From: DAOUBA01 sp034432855
GTDB taxonomy: Bacteria; Chloroflexota; Anaerolineae; B4-G1
Direction: 5' to 3'
Length of the DNA stretch: 46,671 bases
NCBI GenBank assembly: GCA_034432855.1
Contig: DAOUBA010000003.1
Span: 1 to 46,671 of the forward strand
The translations under genes were made by a program, and so were the position numbers. The number at the start of each line of letters is the position of its first letter. Positions within the stretch are counted from its first letter, which is position 1. The notes below the pieces were generated by a model. That model saw only the letters and a program-made list of their open reading frames with translations. It searched no databases and was not told where the DNA came from. Of this stretch, positions 1 to 8,449 are shown piece by piece.

Positions 1-12
1 CCTGCGGCCATT

Positions 13-114
13 GGTCGGCCTTCGCCGACCTGCTCCTTGCTGCACCACCGGGCAGTGTCGGCGCAGGCCGACACCTGGCGCGAAGCGCCTGAAGAGGGCG
101 ATTTCAATCGGCCC
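13..114. other. Run of four hairpins at the window edge
   Basis: Four inverted repeats follow each other: GGTCGGC/GCCGACC with a 4-nt loop (13-30), GTGTCGGC/GCCGACAC with a 4-nt loop (55-74), GGCGC/GCGCC with a 3-nt loop (77-89) and GGGCGAT/ATC-g-GCCC (96-114). No gene is visible in positions 1-133. The run could be the end of an upstream repeat element, a terminator zone or a structured RNA. It does not fold as a tRNA. Confidence 0.4.
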
Positions 115-133
115 TGAATAGTTACGCAAACTC

Positions 134-162
134 TTGCCTACAGCGGCGTTTTGCAGTACAAT
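134..162 (+). promoter_or_regulatory. Sigma70-type promoter of the histidine kinase cluster
   Basis: TTGCCT (134-139), a 17-nt spacer and TACAAT (157-162) give a near-consensus promoter with predicted transcription start near 169. It places the -35 box over a possible TTG start at 134, which argues that translation begins at the ATG at 182. Confidence 0.6.
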
Positions 163-181
163 TCTCTTTACAGAGGCAGAG

Positions 182-3043
182 ATGAAAGCATGTTGGATCC
201 ACCGACTGCTGAATGTGCCTTCGACGGACCCCGACGATGCCCGCCGACGAAGGTTACTCAACATCCTCCTGACCGGCATGGGATTGTTCACACTTGTGGG
301 GCTGGGGGTGATGACAGTTGCCGGTGCCCTCGGCCTGGTACCCCCGTGGCAGAATACCAGGCTGGTCTACCTCGGTTTTCCCGCCCTCCTGGTCGCCGTG
401 GTGGTCATCTTTGTGATCAACCGCTATTGGTCAGGCTGGCTGGCAGCGTTGCTTACCATCCTGGTGCTGATCGCTTACGTATTCGCAGACAATGCGGAAC
501 AGGTAACTTCCGGTCGCAGCTTGGTGGCGTTTGCGCTCTCGATCTTTGTGGCAAGTTTTCTGTTGCGCCCGTATGCTGGCTTTGTCGTGGCAGGGCTGGC
601 CAGCCTGGCAATCGCTGCCCTGGGGATCGGCGTGCTACAAACAGGGCTGAATGTCCCGGCCATGGTGATCTTCTTCCTCATTGCCACAGGTGCGTGGGTC
701 ACGGCTCGCAGCCTGGAAGATGCCCTGGCAGAAGCGCGCGCCCTAAATCGTGAACTCGACTGGCGCGTGGCCGAGCGGACGCGTGACCTGCAACGCCGCT
801 CCATCCAACTGCAGACCGCCTCCGAAGTCGCCCGCGACGCCACGGCGATCCTGGACGTGGATCAACTCCTCGACAAGACCGTGCATCTCATATCCGAAAG
901 GTTCGGTTTCTACCACGTCGGCGTCTTTCTGCTGAACGAACGAGACGAGTACGCTGTCCTGCGCGCCGCTTCATCGGAAGGCGGACGGCGCATGCTCGAG
1001 AAAGGCCACAAACTGGCCGTTGGCAAAGCCGGGATCGTCGGCTACGTGGCCGGCACAGGCGAACCGCGCATCGCCGTGGATGTGGGGAAGGATGCCGTCC
1101 ATTTCGTCAACCCCGATCTCCCTGCCACTTGCTCCGAGATGGCTCTGCCTTTGATTAGCCGCGGTCAGGTCATCGGTGTGCTCGACGTGCAATCCGTTCA
1201 GGAGGCCGCGTTCACCGAGGAGGACGTCGCCGCTTTGCAGACGATGGCCGATCAACTGGCCAATGCCATCGAGAACGCGCGGCTCTACACCGCCGAATTG
1301 CGGCGACGGCAGGAGGCGGAAACGCTCTATCGGGCGACACAGGCACTCGCCACCACGCTTGACCTGCACAAGGTTCTCGACTCCATCCTAAGCGAACTCC
1401 AAAAGGTCATCCCCTATGATAGCGCCTCGGTACAACTCTTGCGCGATGACAGGCGGCTGGAGATCATCGGTGGACGCGGGTTCCCCAACCTGGATGAACT
1501 CTTGGGTCTCACGTTTGATCTGGTCGAGGGAGACAATCCGAACCGTAAAGTGGTTCGTCAGCGTGCGCCAGTCATCGTGGACGATGCGCCACAGGTGTAC
1601 TCCGAGTTCCATAAAGAACCGCACGCCGCCGCAGGCATTCGTTCCTGGCTGGGTGTGCCGCTCTTGTTCGGCGAGCGGCTCATCGGTATGCTGGCCCTGG
1701 ACAAGCGGGAGCCGGGCTTCTATACGCCGGAACACGCCCGCCTTGTCACAGCCTTCGCGACTCAGGCTGCCATCGTCATCGAGAACACTCGGTTGTACGA
1801 AGAAATCAAACGCCACCTCGAGGAACTGACGGTGCTTCACAACGTTGACGTGGCGATCACCTCGACGCTATACCTGGACGATGTCCTGGAGATTGTCTAC
1901 CAGCAGGTCAGCGAGGTGATGAGGGCCCCCACCTTCTACATCGCCCTGTACGACGAGGATACACACGAAATCCGCGTGCGTCTGGCTGTGGATAAGGAGG
2001 AACGCCTGCCATCGTTTACGCTGAGAGGGGACGGCGGGCTTTCCGGGTGGGTCGCGCGCACACGGCGGCCGCTATGGATCAAGGATAGAGATCGAGAGAC
2101 ACTACCCGTGCCGGCCGTTACCGTAGGCACTCCGGCCCGCTCAATGATGATCGCGCCACTCATTGTCCGGGACAAGGTCGTTGGCGTTATGTCCGCCCAA
2201 TCTCCACAGCCCTACGCCTTCAACGAGGACCACTGGCGGCTCTTCTGCGGCATCGCCGATCAGGTCGCCATCGCGGTGGAGAACGCTCGTCTGTATCGGC
2301 GGCTCGAAGCCCAGGCGATGGAACTCGCGCGCGCCTACGACGAACTACGCGAGATCGACCGCTTGCGCGTTCAGTTGGTCCAGAACGTCAGCCACGAATT
2401 CCGCACGCCGCTCAGCCTGATCAAGGGGTACACCGAGTTACTACTGGCACAAGAACTGGGCAGCATTTCCGAAAGCCAGCAGGCAGCACTGCAGATCATT
2501 CGCGAACGCACGGGCACGTTATCGCGTCTTGTTCACAACCTGATGATGCTACGGTCGGCGCCCCGAGAGGTTATGACGCTAGCGCTAATCTCGCTCGTCG
2601 AGGTGGCGCGACACGTGCTGGCAGAATACCAACGGCCCACCGAGGAAGCCGGCATCGTGCTTCGCGAGGAATTGCCGACAGAGTTGCCGCCCGTGCTGGG
2701 CGATCAGGAGCAGATCAAACTGGCCCTCGGTCACCTGGTGGATAACGCGATCAAGTTCAGCCCTGGCGGGGGGACCGTTACCGTCCGTGCTTGGGACGAC
2801 CGGAGCAAAGTCTACGTCTCGGTCACAGACGAAGGGATTGGCATTCCAACCGAGCATCTGGGGCGCATCTTTGAGCGCTTCTACCAGGTAAACGGCAGCA
2901 CCAAGCGGCGCTTTGGCGGCGTAGGAATCGGGCTGGCCGTAGTGTGTGAGATTGTCGAGGCGCACGGTGGCAAGGTTACAGTGGAAAGCGAACTCGGGAA
3001 GGGCAGTACGTTCACGATATGGCTGCCGCGGGGGCAAGGGTGA
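182..3043 (+). CDS. Membrane-bound multi-GAF sensor histidine kinase
   Basis: A 953-residue sensor kinase that would autophosphorylate on His and pass the phosphate to a response regulator not present in the window. About six hydrophobic segments occupy the first 170 residues, followed by a short coiled coil, then three GAF domains (roughly 215-375, 385-545 and 560-720). The HisKA H-box has SHEFRTP with the phospho-acceptor His near residue 738. The ATPase domain shows the N box (DNAIKFSP), G1 (DEGIGIP), F (ERFYQ) and G2 (GGVGIGLAV). I chose ATG 182 because a good promoter ends at 162 and covers the earlier in-frame TTG; the ribosome site is weak. The stop overlaps the GTG of the next gene (GTGA), so the two are translationally coupled. 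Ligands of the GAF domains cannot be read from the sequence. Confidence 0.93.
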   Translation: MKACWIHRLLNVPSTDPDDARRRRLLNILLTGMGLFTLVGLGVMTVAGALGLVPPWQNTRLVYLGFPALLVAVVVIFVINRYWSGWLAALLTILVLIAYVFADNAEQVTSGRSLVAFALSIFVASFLLRPYAGFVVAGLASLAIAALGIGVLQTGLNVPAMVIFFLIATGAWVTARSLEDALAEARALNRELDWRVAERTRDLQRRSIQLQTASEVARDATAILDVDQLLDKTVHLISERFGFYHVGVFLLNERDEYAVLRAASSEGGRRMLEKGHKLAVGKAGIVGYVAGTGEPRIAVDVGKDAVHFVNPDLPATCSEMALPLISRGQVIGVLDVQSVQEAAFTEEDVAALQTMADQLANAIENARLYTAELRRRQEAETLYRATQALATTLDLHKVLDSILSELQKVIPYDSASVQLLRDDRRLEIIGGRGFPNLDELLGLTFDLVEGDNPNRKVVRQRAPVIVDDAPQVYSEFHKEPHAAAGIRSWLGVPLLFGERLIGMLALDKREPGFYTPEHARLVTAFATQAAIVIENTRLYEEIKRHLEELTVLHNVDVAITSTLYLDDVLEIVYQQVSEVMRAPTFYIALYDEDTHEIRVRLAVDKEERLPSFTLRGDGGLSGWVARTRRPLWIKDRDRETLPVPAVTVGTPARSMMIAPLIVRDKVVGVMSAQSPQPYAFNEDHWRLFCGIADQVAIAVENARLYRRLEAQAMELARAYDELREIDRLRVQLVQNVSHEFRTPLSLIKGYTELLLAQELGSISESQQAALQIIRERTGTLSRLVHNLMMLRSAPREVMTLALISLVEVARHVLAEYQRPTEEAGIVLREELPTELPPVLGDQEQIKLALGHLVDNAIKFSPGGGTVTVRAWDDRSKVYVSVTDEGIGIPTEHLGRIFERFYQVNGSTKRRFGGVGIGLAVVCEIVEAHGGKVTVESELGKGSTFTIWLPRGQG

Positions 3044-3702
3044 AGCGTTTCGTCGCCATTGCCGGCAATATCGGCGCGGGGAAATCGGCGCTGACGGCGC
3101 TCCTGAGCAAGCGGCTGGGCTGGGAGCCTTTCTTCGAGGCGGTCAACGACAATCCCTACCTGGCCGACTTCTACCAGGATATGCGGCGCTGGAGTTTCCA
3201 TTCACAGATCTTCTTTCTGTCACGCCGCATGAGCCATCATTGGCAGCTGCTCCAGCGCGCCAACTCGGTAGTTCAGGACCGCACCGTCTATGAGGACGCC
3301 GAGATTTTCGCCTGCAATCTCTATCGGCAAGGGCTGATGAGCGAACGAGATTATCGCAGTTATCGAGAGTTGTACCAGGTCGTGACTACCGTGCTTCCTC
3401 CACCCGACCTGATCGTCTACCTGCGGGCCTCGCTCTCAACCTTGCAGGAACGCATTCGCCGTCGGGGCCGTCCATACGAGCGGGATATCCCGGCGAGCTA
3501 TCTGCAACAACTCAACGAACTGTACGAGGAGTGGATCGGCGGATTCTCTCTGTGCCCGGTGCTCAGCGTGCCCTCTGACGATCTAGACTTTGTGTTGAAC
3601 CCCGAGCACCTGGAGTTGATTGCGCGGCGCATCCTCGAGAAACAAGGGCGGGAGGAGATTGTGTTCGACGATGGTAGCAGAACCCCCAATCTCAACCTCT
3701 AG
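3040..3702 (+). CDS. Deoxynucleoside kinase (dNK / dAK-dGK family)
   Basis: A 220-residue cytosolic kinase that phosphorylates deoxynucleosides for nucleotide salvage. The P-loop GNIGAGKSA lies at residues 9-17, the substrate-site DR..YED motif follows in QDRTVYEDAEIF, and the arginine-rich lid is RIRRRGRPYE. Length and order match the bacterial deoxyadenosine/deoxyguanosine kinase group; the exact nucleoside cannot be told. The GTG at 3040 overlaps the kinase stop as GTGA; an ATG at 3019 in the same frame would add seven residues and is less likely. The 3' end overlaps the next histidine kinase by 32 bases. A salvage enzyme sandwiched between two sensor kinases is unusual. Confidence 0.85.
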   Translation: MKRFVAIAGNIGAGKSALTALLSKRLGWEPFFEAVNDNPYLADFYQDMRRWSFHSQIFFLSRRMSHHWQLLQRANSVVQDRTVYEDAEIFACNLYRQGLMSERDYRSYRELYQVVTTVLPPPDLIVYLRASLSTLQERIRRRGRPYERDIPASYLQQLNELYEEWIGGFSLCPVLSVPSDDLDFVLNPEHLELIARRILEKQGREEIVFDDGSRTPNLNL

Positions 3703-5281
3703 CCTGGAACCGTGTGAGGACCGGGTTGATACCGTCCAGAAGCAACTGAGCGAGTTGCGTTTCCTGCACCAGACCAGCCAGGTTCTCACCGCCACGCTCG
3801 ACCTGGATAGCGTACTGCGTTCGCTCATGTCCCAGGTGCGGGATTACTTCCAGGTCGAAGCCACCTCGGTCGCCCTGCTGGACGAGGAAACCGGGGAGTT
3901 GGTCTTTCGCGTCGCCGTCGGTGATGCAGCGGACGAGGTGACCGGGCTGCGCATGCCTCCCGGACGGGGTATTGCGGGCTGGGTAGTGGAAACAGGCAAA
4001 CCTGCGCTGGTACCCGTGGCTCATGATGACGAGCGCTTTTACTCCGGCGTTGACGACAGGACCAGTTTCCACACGCGCACACTGCTGGCCGTCCCGATCA
4101 AGGTCGAAGGACGCACGATCGGCGTGATCGAGGCGCTCAATCCGGTTGCTGGGGCCTTTGATGAGGACGCACAACGGGTGCTGCTCTCCGTCGCCGATCT
4201 GGCTGCCATCGCCATTCGCAATGCCTGGCTCTACGAACGCGCACGGCACGCGGAGCGCCGCTACGAGAGCCTGTTCAACGAGAGCAACGATCCGATCCTG
4301 GTCCTGGACCTGGAAGGAAGAGTCCTCGATCTCAACCGGCGAGCCATCGAGATCCTGGGACGCCCCCGTGAACAGGCGATTGGCGAAGACCTGTGCGACT
4401 TGGTCGCAACGACGCAAGGGGCCTGCCAGGTGGCTATCCAGCAGGCTTGCGCGGGCCAGCGGCCCAGTCTGGTGGTACGTGTCTCTTCCGCCGCAGGGGA
4501 GCGCACGTTGGAAGCCCTCATAGCCCGCATCAACTACGGCGGGCGAGAGGCCATCCAGTGGGTCGGCCACGATATCTCGGAGCGCGTGGCGCTGGAGCAA
4601 ATGCGCGAAGACCTGACCAACATGGTCATCCACGACCTGCGTAATCCCCTGGGCAGTATCATGGGCAGCCTGCAGTTGATCCATACCGCCTACGTCGAGC
4701 GCGATCAGACGCTTCCCATAGGGAAACTGCTACGCATCGCCATAAAGAGTGGACAGAAGTTGTACCGCCTGATTGATTCGTTGCTGGATTTGAGTCGGCT
4801 AGAGGCGGGCGAAACGGTGCTGAACAAGAGCTATTTGCATCCAGACGCGCTGATGCAGGAGGCTGTAGAGCAAATCCAGCCCCTTGCCCTGAGCAAGGAG
4901 CAGATCGTGAAAGTGCATGTCGCCCCTGACCTGCCGGCGGTGTGCGCCGATCACGACATGATCCTGCGTGTGCTGACGAATCTACTGGACAACGCGGTCA
5001 AGTTCGCTCAGAGGCACGGGCACATCACACTCAGCGTGGCACAAGCAGGGGACGAGATGTTATTCACCGTGTCCGACGATGGTATTGGTATCCCGCCTGA
5101 GCGCCGCCAGCACATCTTCGATCGCTTCGTGCGCCTGGAGAACGAAGGCGTCAAAGGCGTTGGTCTGGGCCTGGCGTTCTGCAAACTCGCCGTAGAGGCT
5201 CACGGAGGCCGCATCTGGGTCGAAAGCGAGATAGGCCAGGGCAGTCACTTCAAGTTCACGTTGCCCCTGGGGAGGGCATGA
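3671..5281 (+). CDS. Soluble GAF-PAS sensor histidine kinase
   Basis: A 536-residue cytosolic histidine kinase with no membrane segment. The order is coiled coil (about 15-30), GAF domain (about 35-180), PAS domain beginning at YESLFNESNDPILVLD (about 195-300), HisKA with IHDLRNP and the phospho-acceptor His near 321, and an ATPase domain with N box DNAVKFAQ, G1 DDGIGIP and G2 GVGLGLAF. The H-box sequence HDLRNPL is the HisKA variant common in cyanobacteria and Chloroflexota. ATG 3671 is chosen because GGGAGGAG lies about 12 bases upstream; an earlier in-frame start at 3620 would overlap more of the deoxynucleoside kinase. No response regulator gene is adjacent, so the partner is encoded elsewhere. 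Confidence 0.9.
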   Translation: MVAEPPISTSSLEPCEDRVDTVQKQLSELRFLHQTSQVLTATLDLDSVLRSLMSQVRDYFQVEATSVALLDEETGELVFRVAVGDAADEVTGLRMPPGRGIAGWVVETGKPALVPVAHDDERFYSGVDDRTSFHTRTLLAVPIKVEGRTIGVIEALNPVAGAFDEDAQRVLLSVADLAAIAIRNAWLYERARHAERRYESLFNESNDPILVLDLEGRVLDLNRRAIEILGRPREQAIGEDLCDLVATTQGACQVAIQQACAGQRPSLVVRVSSAAGERTLEALIARINYGGREAIQWVGHDISERVALEQMREDLTNMVIHDLRNPLGSIMGSLQLIHTAYVERDQTLPIGKLLRIAIKSGQKLYRLIDSLLDLSRLEAGETVLNKSYLHPDALMQEAVEQIQPLALSKEQIVKVHVAPDLPAVCADHDMILRVLTNLLDNAVKFAQRHGHITLSVAQAGDEMLFTVSDDGIGIPPERRQHIFDRFVRLENEGVKGVGLGLAFCKLAVEAHGGRIWVESEIGQGSHFKFTLPLGRA

Positions 5282-5303
5282 CAGAACGACATCCTTGAGC
5301 CGT

Positions 5304-6161
5304 ATGCAAAAGATTGCCCCCAACGTCTACGCAGAAACCGCATATCCTGGCGTCAACGTCGGTTTCGTCATCACCCCGCTGGGGGCCATCGCTATAGATG
5401 CCCCCACCTTGCCCCACGATACCCGCGCCTGGCGGCAAAAGGTGATAGAGACCGCCAGGGGCCCTATCCTGTACGTGATTCTGACGGACGCCCATCCCCA
5501 TCGGATGCTGAGCGTCGGCCTGCTGGAAGCCCCTGTCGTTGCTACACGAGCAGCCTACGAGCAGGCGGCTGCCTACACGGACAGCACATGGCGCGGGGCT
5601 ATCGAGAACTGGGCGCGCATGCATCCAGAAGCAACCAGCGGCTTGCCAGGGGCGCCGATCGCACTGCCCGAGATCATGTTTAGCGATAGCCTGACGCTGC
5701 ACAAGGGAGGGGTGAGCATAACCGTACGGTGCGTCGCTGGCGGCGCCCCCGGCAGCGCCTGGGTCTACCTGCCCGAACAGGATGTGCTCTTCACTGGCGA
5801 CACACTCGTCGCAAAGACCCATCCCTTTCTGGCCGACGCGCCGGATACCAGGGCATGGCTGGAGACGCTCAAGGCACTGCGCCAGCCGCGCTTTGCCAAT
5901 ACCACCATTGTGCCCGGACGTGGCCCGGTCTGCAATCAATCGGCCACGCGACCGCTCAGCGAGTATATTGCCCTCGTGCGCCGGCGGGCGCGTTCGTTGC
6001 GAGCAGCCGGACAAGCGCGGGCAGACAAGACGGCTGTGATCGCCGAACTCTTGCCCCTTTTCCCCGTAGCCGACGACGAGCAAGAGTCTGTCCAGCGGCG
6101 CATCAGGGCTGGCCTGGACAAATTGTGCGAAGAGGTGCAGAAGGATTCGGAGGATGGGTAG
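5304..6161 (+). CDS. Metallo-beta-lactamase-fold protein with a degenerate metal site
   Basis: A 285-residue protein with metallo-beta-lactamase layout: N-terminal strand region with GFVITPLGAIAIDAP, a metal-motif position reading AHPHRML where the family has THxHxDH, a GDTLV motif (the family's bridging Asp), and VPGRGP where VPGHG is expected. The first two His and the GDT Asp remain, but the Asp-His pair of the first motif and the final His are gone. I infer loss of dinuclear metal hydrolase activity, perhaps a binding role. The ATG at 5304 is preferred over an in-frame TTG at 5295. It lies 22 bases after the kinase and overlaps the next gene by 8 bases, so it belongs to the same transcript. 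Confidence 0.75.
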   Translation: MQKIAPNVYAETAYPGVNVGFVITPLGAIAIDAPTLPHDTRAWRQKVIETARGPILYVILTDAHPHRMLSVGLLEAPVVATRAAYEQAAAYTDSTWRGAIENWARMHPEATSGLPGAPIALPEIMFSDSLTLHKGGVSITVRCVAGGAPGSAWVYLPEQDVLFTGDTLVAKTHPFLADAPDTRAWLETLKALRQPRFANTTIVPGRGPVCNQSATRPLSEYIALVRRRARSLRAAGQARADKTAVIAELLPLFPVADDEQESVQRRIRAGLDKLCEEVQKDSEDG

Positions 6162-7119
6162 GATCTTTGTTGTTCCTGAAGTTCACACCCCGGCGAAGCG
6201 CGTCCGTGAGGCATTGGACGATGCGGAGCGGCTGCTGCCCAGGTTGCGCAGCAGCGGCCGTGAGGCGCTGGAACTGCTCCACCTGCTCGATAAGGCCGCC
6301 GCCGCGCTGGACGAACTGGAGCAGACCGGCGTAGATGTGCGCGCCGAACGCACCCGCTTCGAGAGCGTCCAGGAGCGGTTGCGTTCCTATCGGGTGCCTT
6401 TCGTGCGGGAGACTGGCGCGGCCTATCAAGAGGAGCGAGCGACCGTGCAGCCCGATCGGGCGCGCTGGTGGTGGTACATTGACGAGATCGTGGCCCAGGA
6501 GCGCAAAAAGCGGCTGCGCCGCCTGCTGATCGGGGGCGGGATCGCCATCCTGGTCCTGGCAATCGCCTGGGTGGTCTACGACCGTTTCATCGCCCCTCCA
6601 CCTAATGTGCGCCAGGCGTATCAGCGCAGCAGCACCGGGGAGAAACTGGCCATAGAAGGTGACTTGCAAGGGGCACTGGCCGAATTCGAGCAGGTCGTCA
6701 CGCTCACTCCCGATGATCCCAACGGATGGGTTTGGTTGGGCGTGATTCACACCCTGCTGGGAGAATCGCGGCAGGCGGAAATGGCCTTTCAGCAAGCCGG
6801 TTCCCTGTACGGGACGGAGTATGATTTCCTGGTGAACCGCAGTATGACGTACATGCGTGCGGGGGACCTGGAACGCGCTAGGACGGACGTCGAGCAAGCG
6901 ATCCGGAAAGAACCACAGGCAGCGATTGGATACTATGTACGGGCCAATATCGAGAATCAGCAAGGAGATTGCACCGCCGCCATTGCCGACCTGGAACACG
7001 CATCAGAACTGGCTCAGTTGACAGGAGACATGCAGTTGGATGCAATCGTTCGCACACAACTGGCTTACGTGACCCAGGCCTGTGCGGTCCGGATGCCTAC
7101 GCCAACCCCATTGCCGTAA
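6154..7119 (+). CDS. Single-pass membrane protein with TPR repeats
   Basis: A 321-residue protein of unknown role. The first 120 residues are charged and helical (coiled-coil-like), one transmembrane helix follows at about 127-148 (LLIGGGIAILVLAIAWVV), and the C-terminal half holds at least three tetratricopeptide units with the GDLQGALAEFEQVV and GDLERARTDVEQAI pattern, so it should scaffold partner proteins. The last residues are PTPTPLP, a short version of the Thr-Pro spacers seen in other genes here. It starts inside the end of the metallo-beta-lactamase-fold gene (8-base overlap). Partners may be the neighbouring kinases or the protease, by position only. Confidence 0.75.
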   Translation: MGRIFVVPEVHTPAKRVREALDDAERLLPRLRSSGREALELLHLLDKAAAALDELEQTGVDVRAERTRFESVQERLRSYRVPFVRETGAAYQEERATVQPDRARWWWYIDEIVAQERKKRLRRLLIGGGIAILVLAIAWVVYDRFIAPPPNVRQAYQRSSTGEKLAIEGDLQGALAEFEQVVTLTPDDPNGWVWLGVIHTLLGESRQAEMAFQQAGSLYGTEYDFLVNRSMTYMRAGDLERARTDVEQAIRKEPQAAIGYYVRANIENQQGDCTAAIADLEHASELAQLTGDMQLDAIVRTQLAYVTQACAVRMPTPTPLP

Positions 7120-7137
7120 GAGCGAAGAGGAAGTCAA

Positions 7138-7398
7138 ATGACACAAGAAGACAATCTAGCACGTCTATACGCGATCAAAGCGATCTATGAACCCGACCTG
7201 CTGCGCAAGGCTAACGTCGTTGGCGTGGGTATCGGGCTACGACGGCGCGCAGGCAAACAGACCGCCGAGCCGGTGATCGTGGTCTCGGTGACGCGCAAGG
7301 TGCCCCTCTCACAACTGGATGCAAGTGATGTGATCCCGCGCGAGTTGGAGGGGGTACTGGTAGATGTTCAGGCGGTCGGGAAACTGCGGGCGTTGTGA
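7138..7398 (+). CDS. Stand-alone copy of the N-terminal domain of the next protease
   Basis: An 86-residue protein. Residues 21-86 align without a gap to the first part of the downstream protease, from LLRKANVVGVGIG against LLSKRNVVGVGLG through to LRAL against LQAL, with about half of 66 positions identical by eye. It has no protease triad of its own. AAGAGGAAG lies just upstream of ATG 7138, and the gene sits 22 bases before the protease start. The domain may be a propeptide-like folding aid or inhibitor produced in trans, but that is inference; it could also be simply a tandem duplication. Confidence 0.75.
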   Translation: MTQEDNLARLYAIKAIYEPDLLRKANVVGVGIGLRRRAGKQTAEPVIVVSVTRKVPLSQLDASDVIPRELEGVLVDVQAVGKLRAL

Positions 7399-7420
7399 AG
7401 AGGCAGGAGGAAGAGGCGGG

Positions 7421-8434
7421 ATGACTACAGAACTGATCGCACAAGTGAAGCAGGTCAAAGGAGTCCATGCCCACGATCTGTTGAGCAAGCGCAACGTCGT
7501 AGGAGTGGGCCTGGGCTACAAGGTCAGCAAGGGCGTGCAGACGGGTGAACTGAGCCTTGTCGTTTCGGTCACGCACAAAGAGGAGCCGTCCGCGCTGGGC
7601 GCCCGAGACCTGGTGCCAAAGGTGCTTGATGGGGTCAGAACCGACGTTGTCGAAACGGGTGTGCTGCAGGCTCTCGACCTGGGGCCGCGTGACCACTGGC
7701 GGCCTGTCGTCCCACCCGGTGCCTCTGTAGGTCACTACCGCATGGCGACCGGCACTTTCGGCTGCCTGGTGCGCCGGGGCGGAGAAACGTTCATCCTCTC
7801 GAACAACCACGTCCTGGCCGATACGAACAAGGGAAAAACGGGGGACGCGATCCTTCAGCCGGGGCCGGTGGATGGCGGCGGAACCACCGATCGTATTGCC
7901 GCGCTCGCCGATTTCGTGCCGCTTGACTTTGGCACAACTGACCCAGAATGCCCATCCTTGGAATTGATCGCCAAACTGCTGAACTATGTCGCTGGCGCGT
8001 TCCGATCCAGCCACAGACTCCAGCCGGTAAAACAGACCTCCGGAGTCAATCGCGTGGACGCGGCACTGGCCCGCCCACTTTCGCCGGACTTGGTAAAGGA
8101 CGAGATTCTCTATATCGGCAAACCAGTAGGTGTAGGCGAGGCCACACTGGGGACAGCCGTGCAAAAGACTGGACGCACTACCGGCTATACGCAAGGCACC
8201 GTCACTCAGATTGACGCTACAATGCGCGTCGAGTACGGAAGCGGCTCTTCGGCGCTGTTTGCCGGCCAACTGGTTGCCGATCTCGTGAGCCAGCCCGGCG
8301 ATTCCGGATCAGCGGTACTGGACATGGAGAAGCGTGTCGTAGGGCTGCTCTTCGCCGGTTCCGAAGCCGTCACGATCATCAACCCGATTGACCAGGTGCT
8401 CGCGGCGCTGAATGTAGAATTGGTAGTTGGTTAG
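7421..8434 (+). CDS. Trypsin-fold serine protease with a propeptide-like N-terminal domain
   Basis: A 337-residue protein without a signal peptide. Residues 1-85 form the VVGVGLG domain shared with the preceding small protein. The chymotrypsin-like part shows the catalytic set: His near 130 in LSNNHVLAD, probable Asp near 213 in RVDAALARP and Ser near 295 in GDSGSAVL. This spacing resembles bacterial relatives of the NAL1-type trypsin-like peptidases. ATG 7421 is chosen for AGGAGGAAGAGG just upstream; an in-frame start at 7364 would overlap the previous gene. The stop codon TAG lies inside a GTTGGTTAG repeat, so the last residues and stop come from repeat DNA. The target substrate is unknown. 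Confidence 0.82.
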   Translation: MTTELIAQVKQVKGVHAHDLLSKRNVVGVGLGYKVSKGVQTGELSLVVSVTHKEEPSALGARDLVPKVLDGVRTDVVETGVLQALDLGPRDHWRPVVPPGASVGHYRMATGTFGCLVRRGGETFILSNNHVLADTNKGKTGDAILQPGPVDGGGTTDRIAALADFVPLDFGTTDPECPSLELIAKLLNYVAGAFRSSHRLQPVKQTSGVNRVDAALARPLSPDLVKDEILYIGKPVGVGEATLGTAVQKTGRTTGYTQGTVTQIDATMRVEYGSGSSALFAGQLVADLVSQPGDSGSAVLDMEKRVVGLLFAGSEAVTIINPIDQVLAALNVELVVG

Positions 8435-8449
8435 TTAGTTGGTTGGTTA
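8424..8449. repeat. Repeat family A (GGTTAGTT/AACTAACC), copy 1
   Basis: A low-complexity run built of GTTGGTTAG-like units between two convergent genes. It carries TAG for the plus-strand protease (8432-8434) and TTA, read as TAA, for the minus-strand PEBP gene (8447-8449), so one repeat copy ends both genes. Confidence 0.8.

Noticed and set aside
13..114. tRNA gene in the first hundred bases
   Set aside because: The stems do not form a cloverleaf and there is no T-loop sequence.
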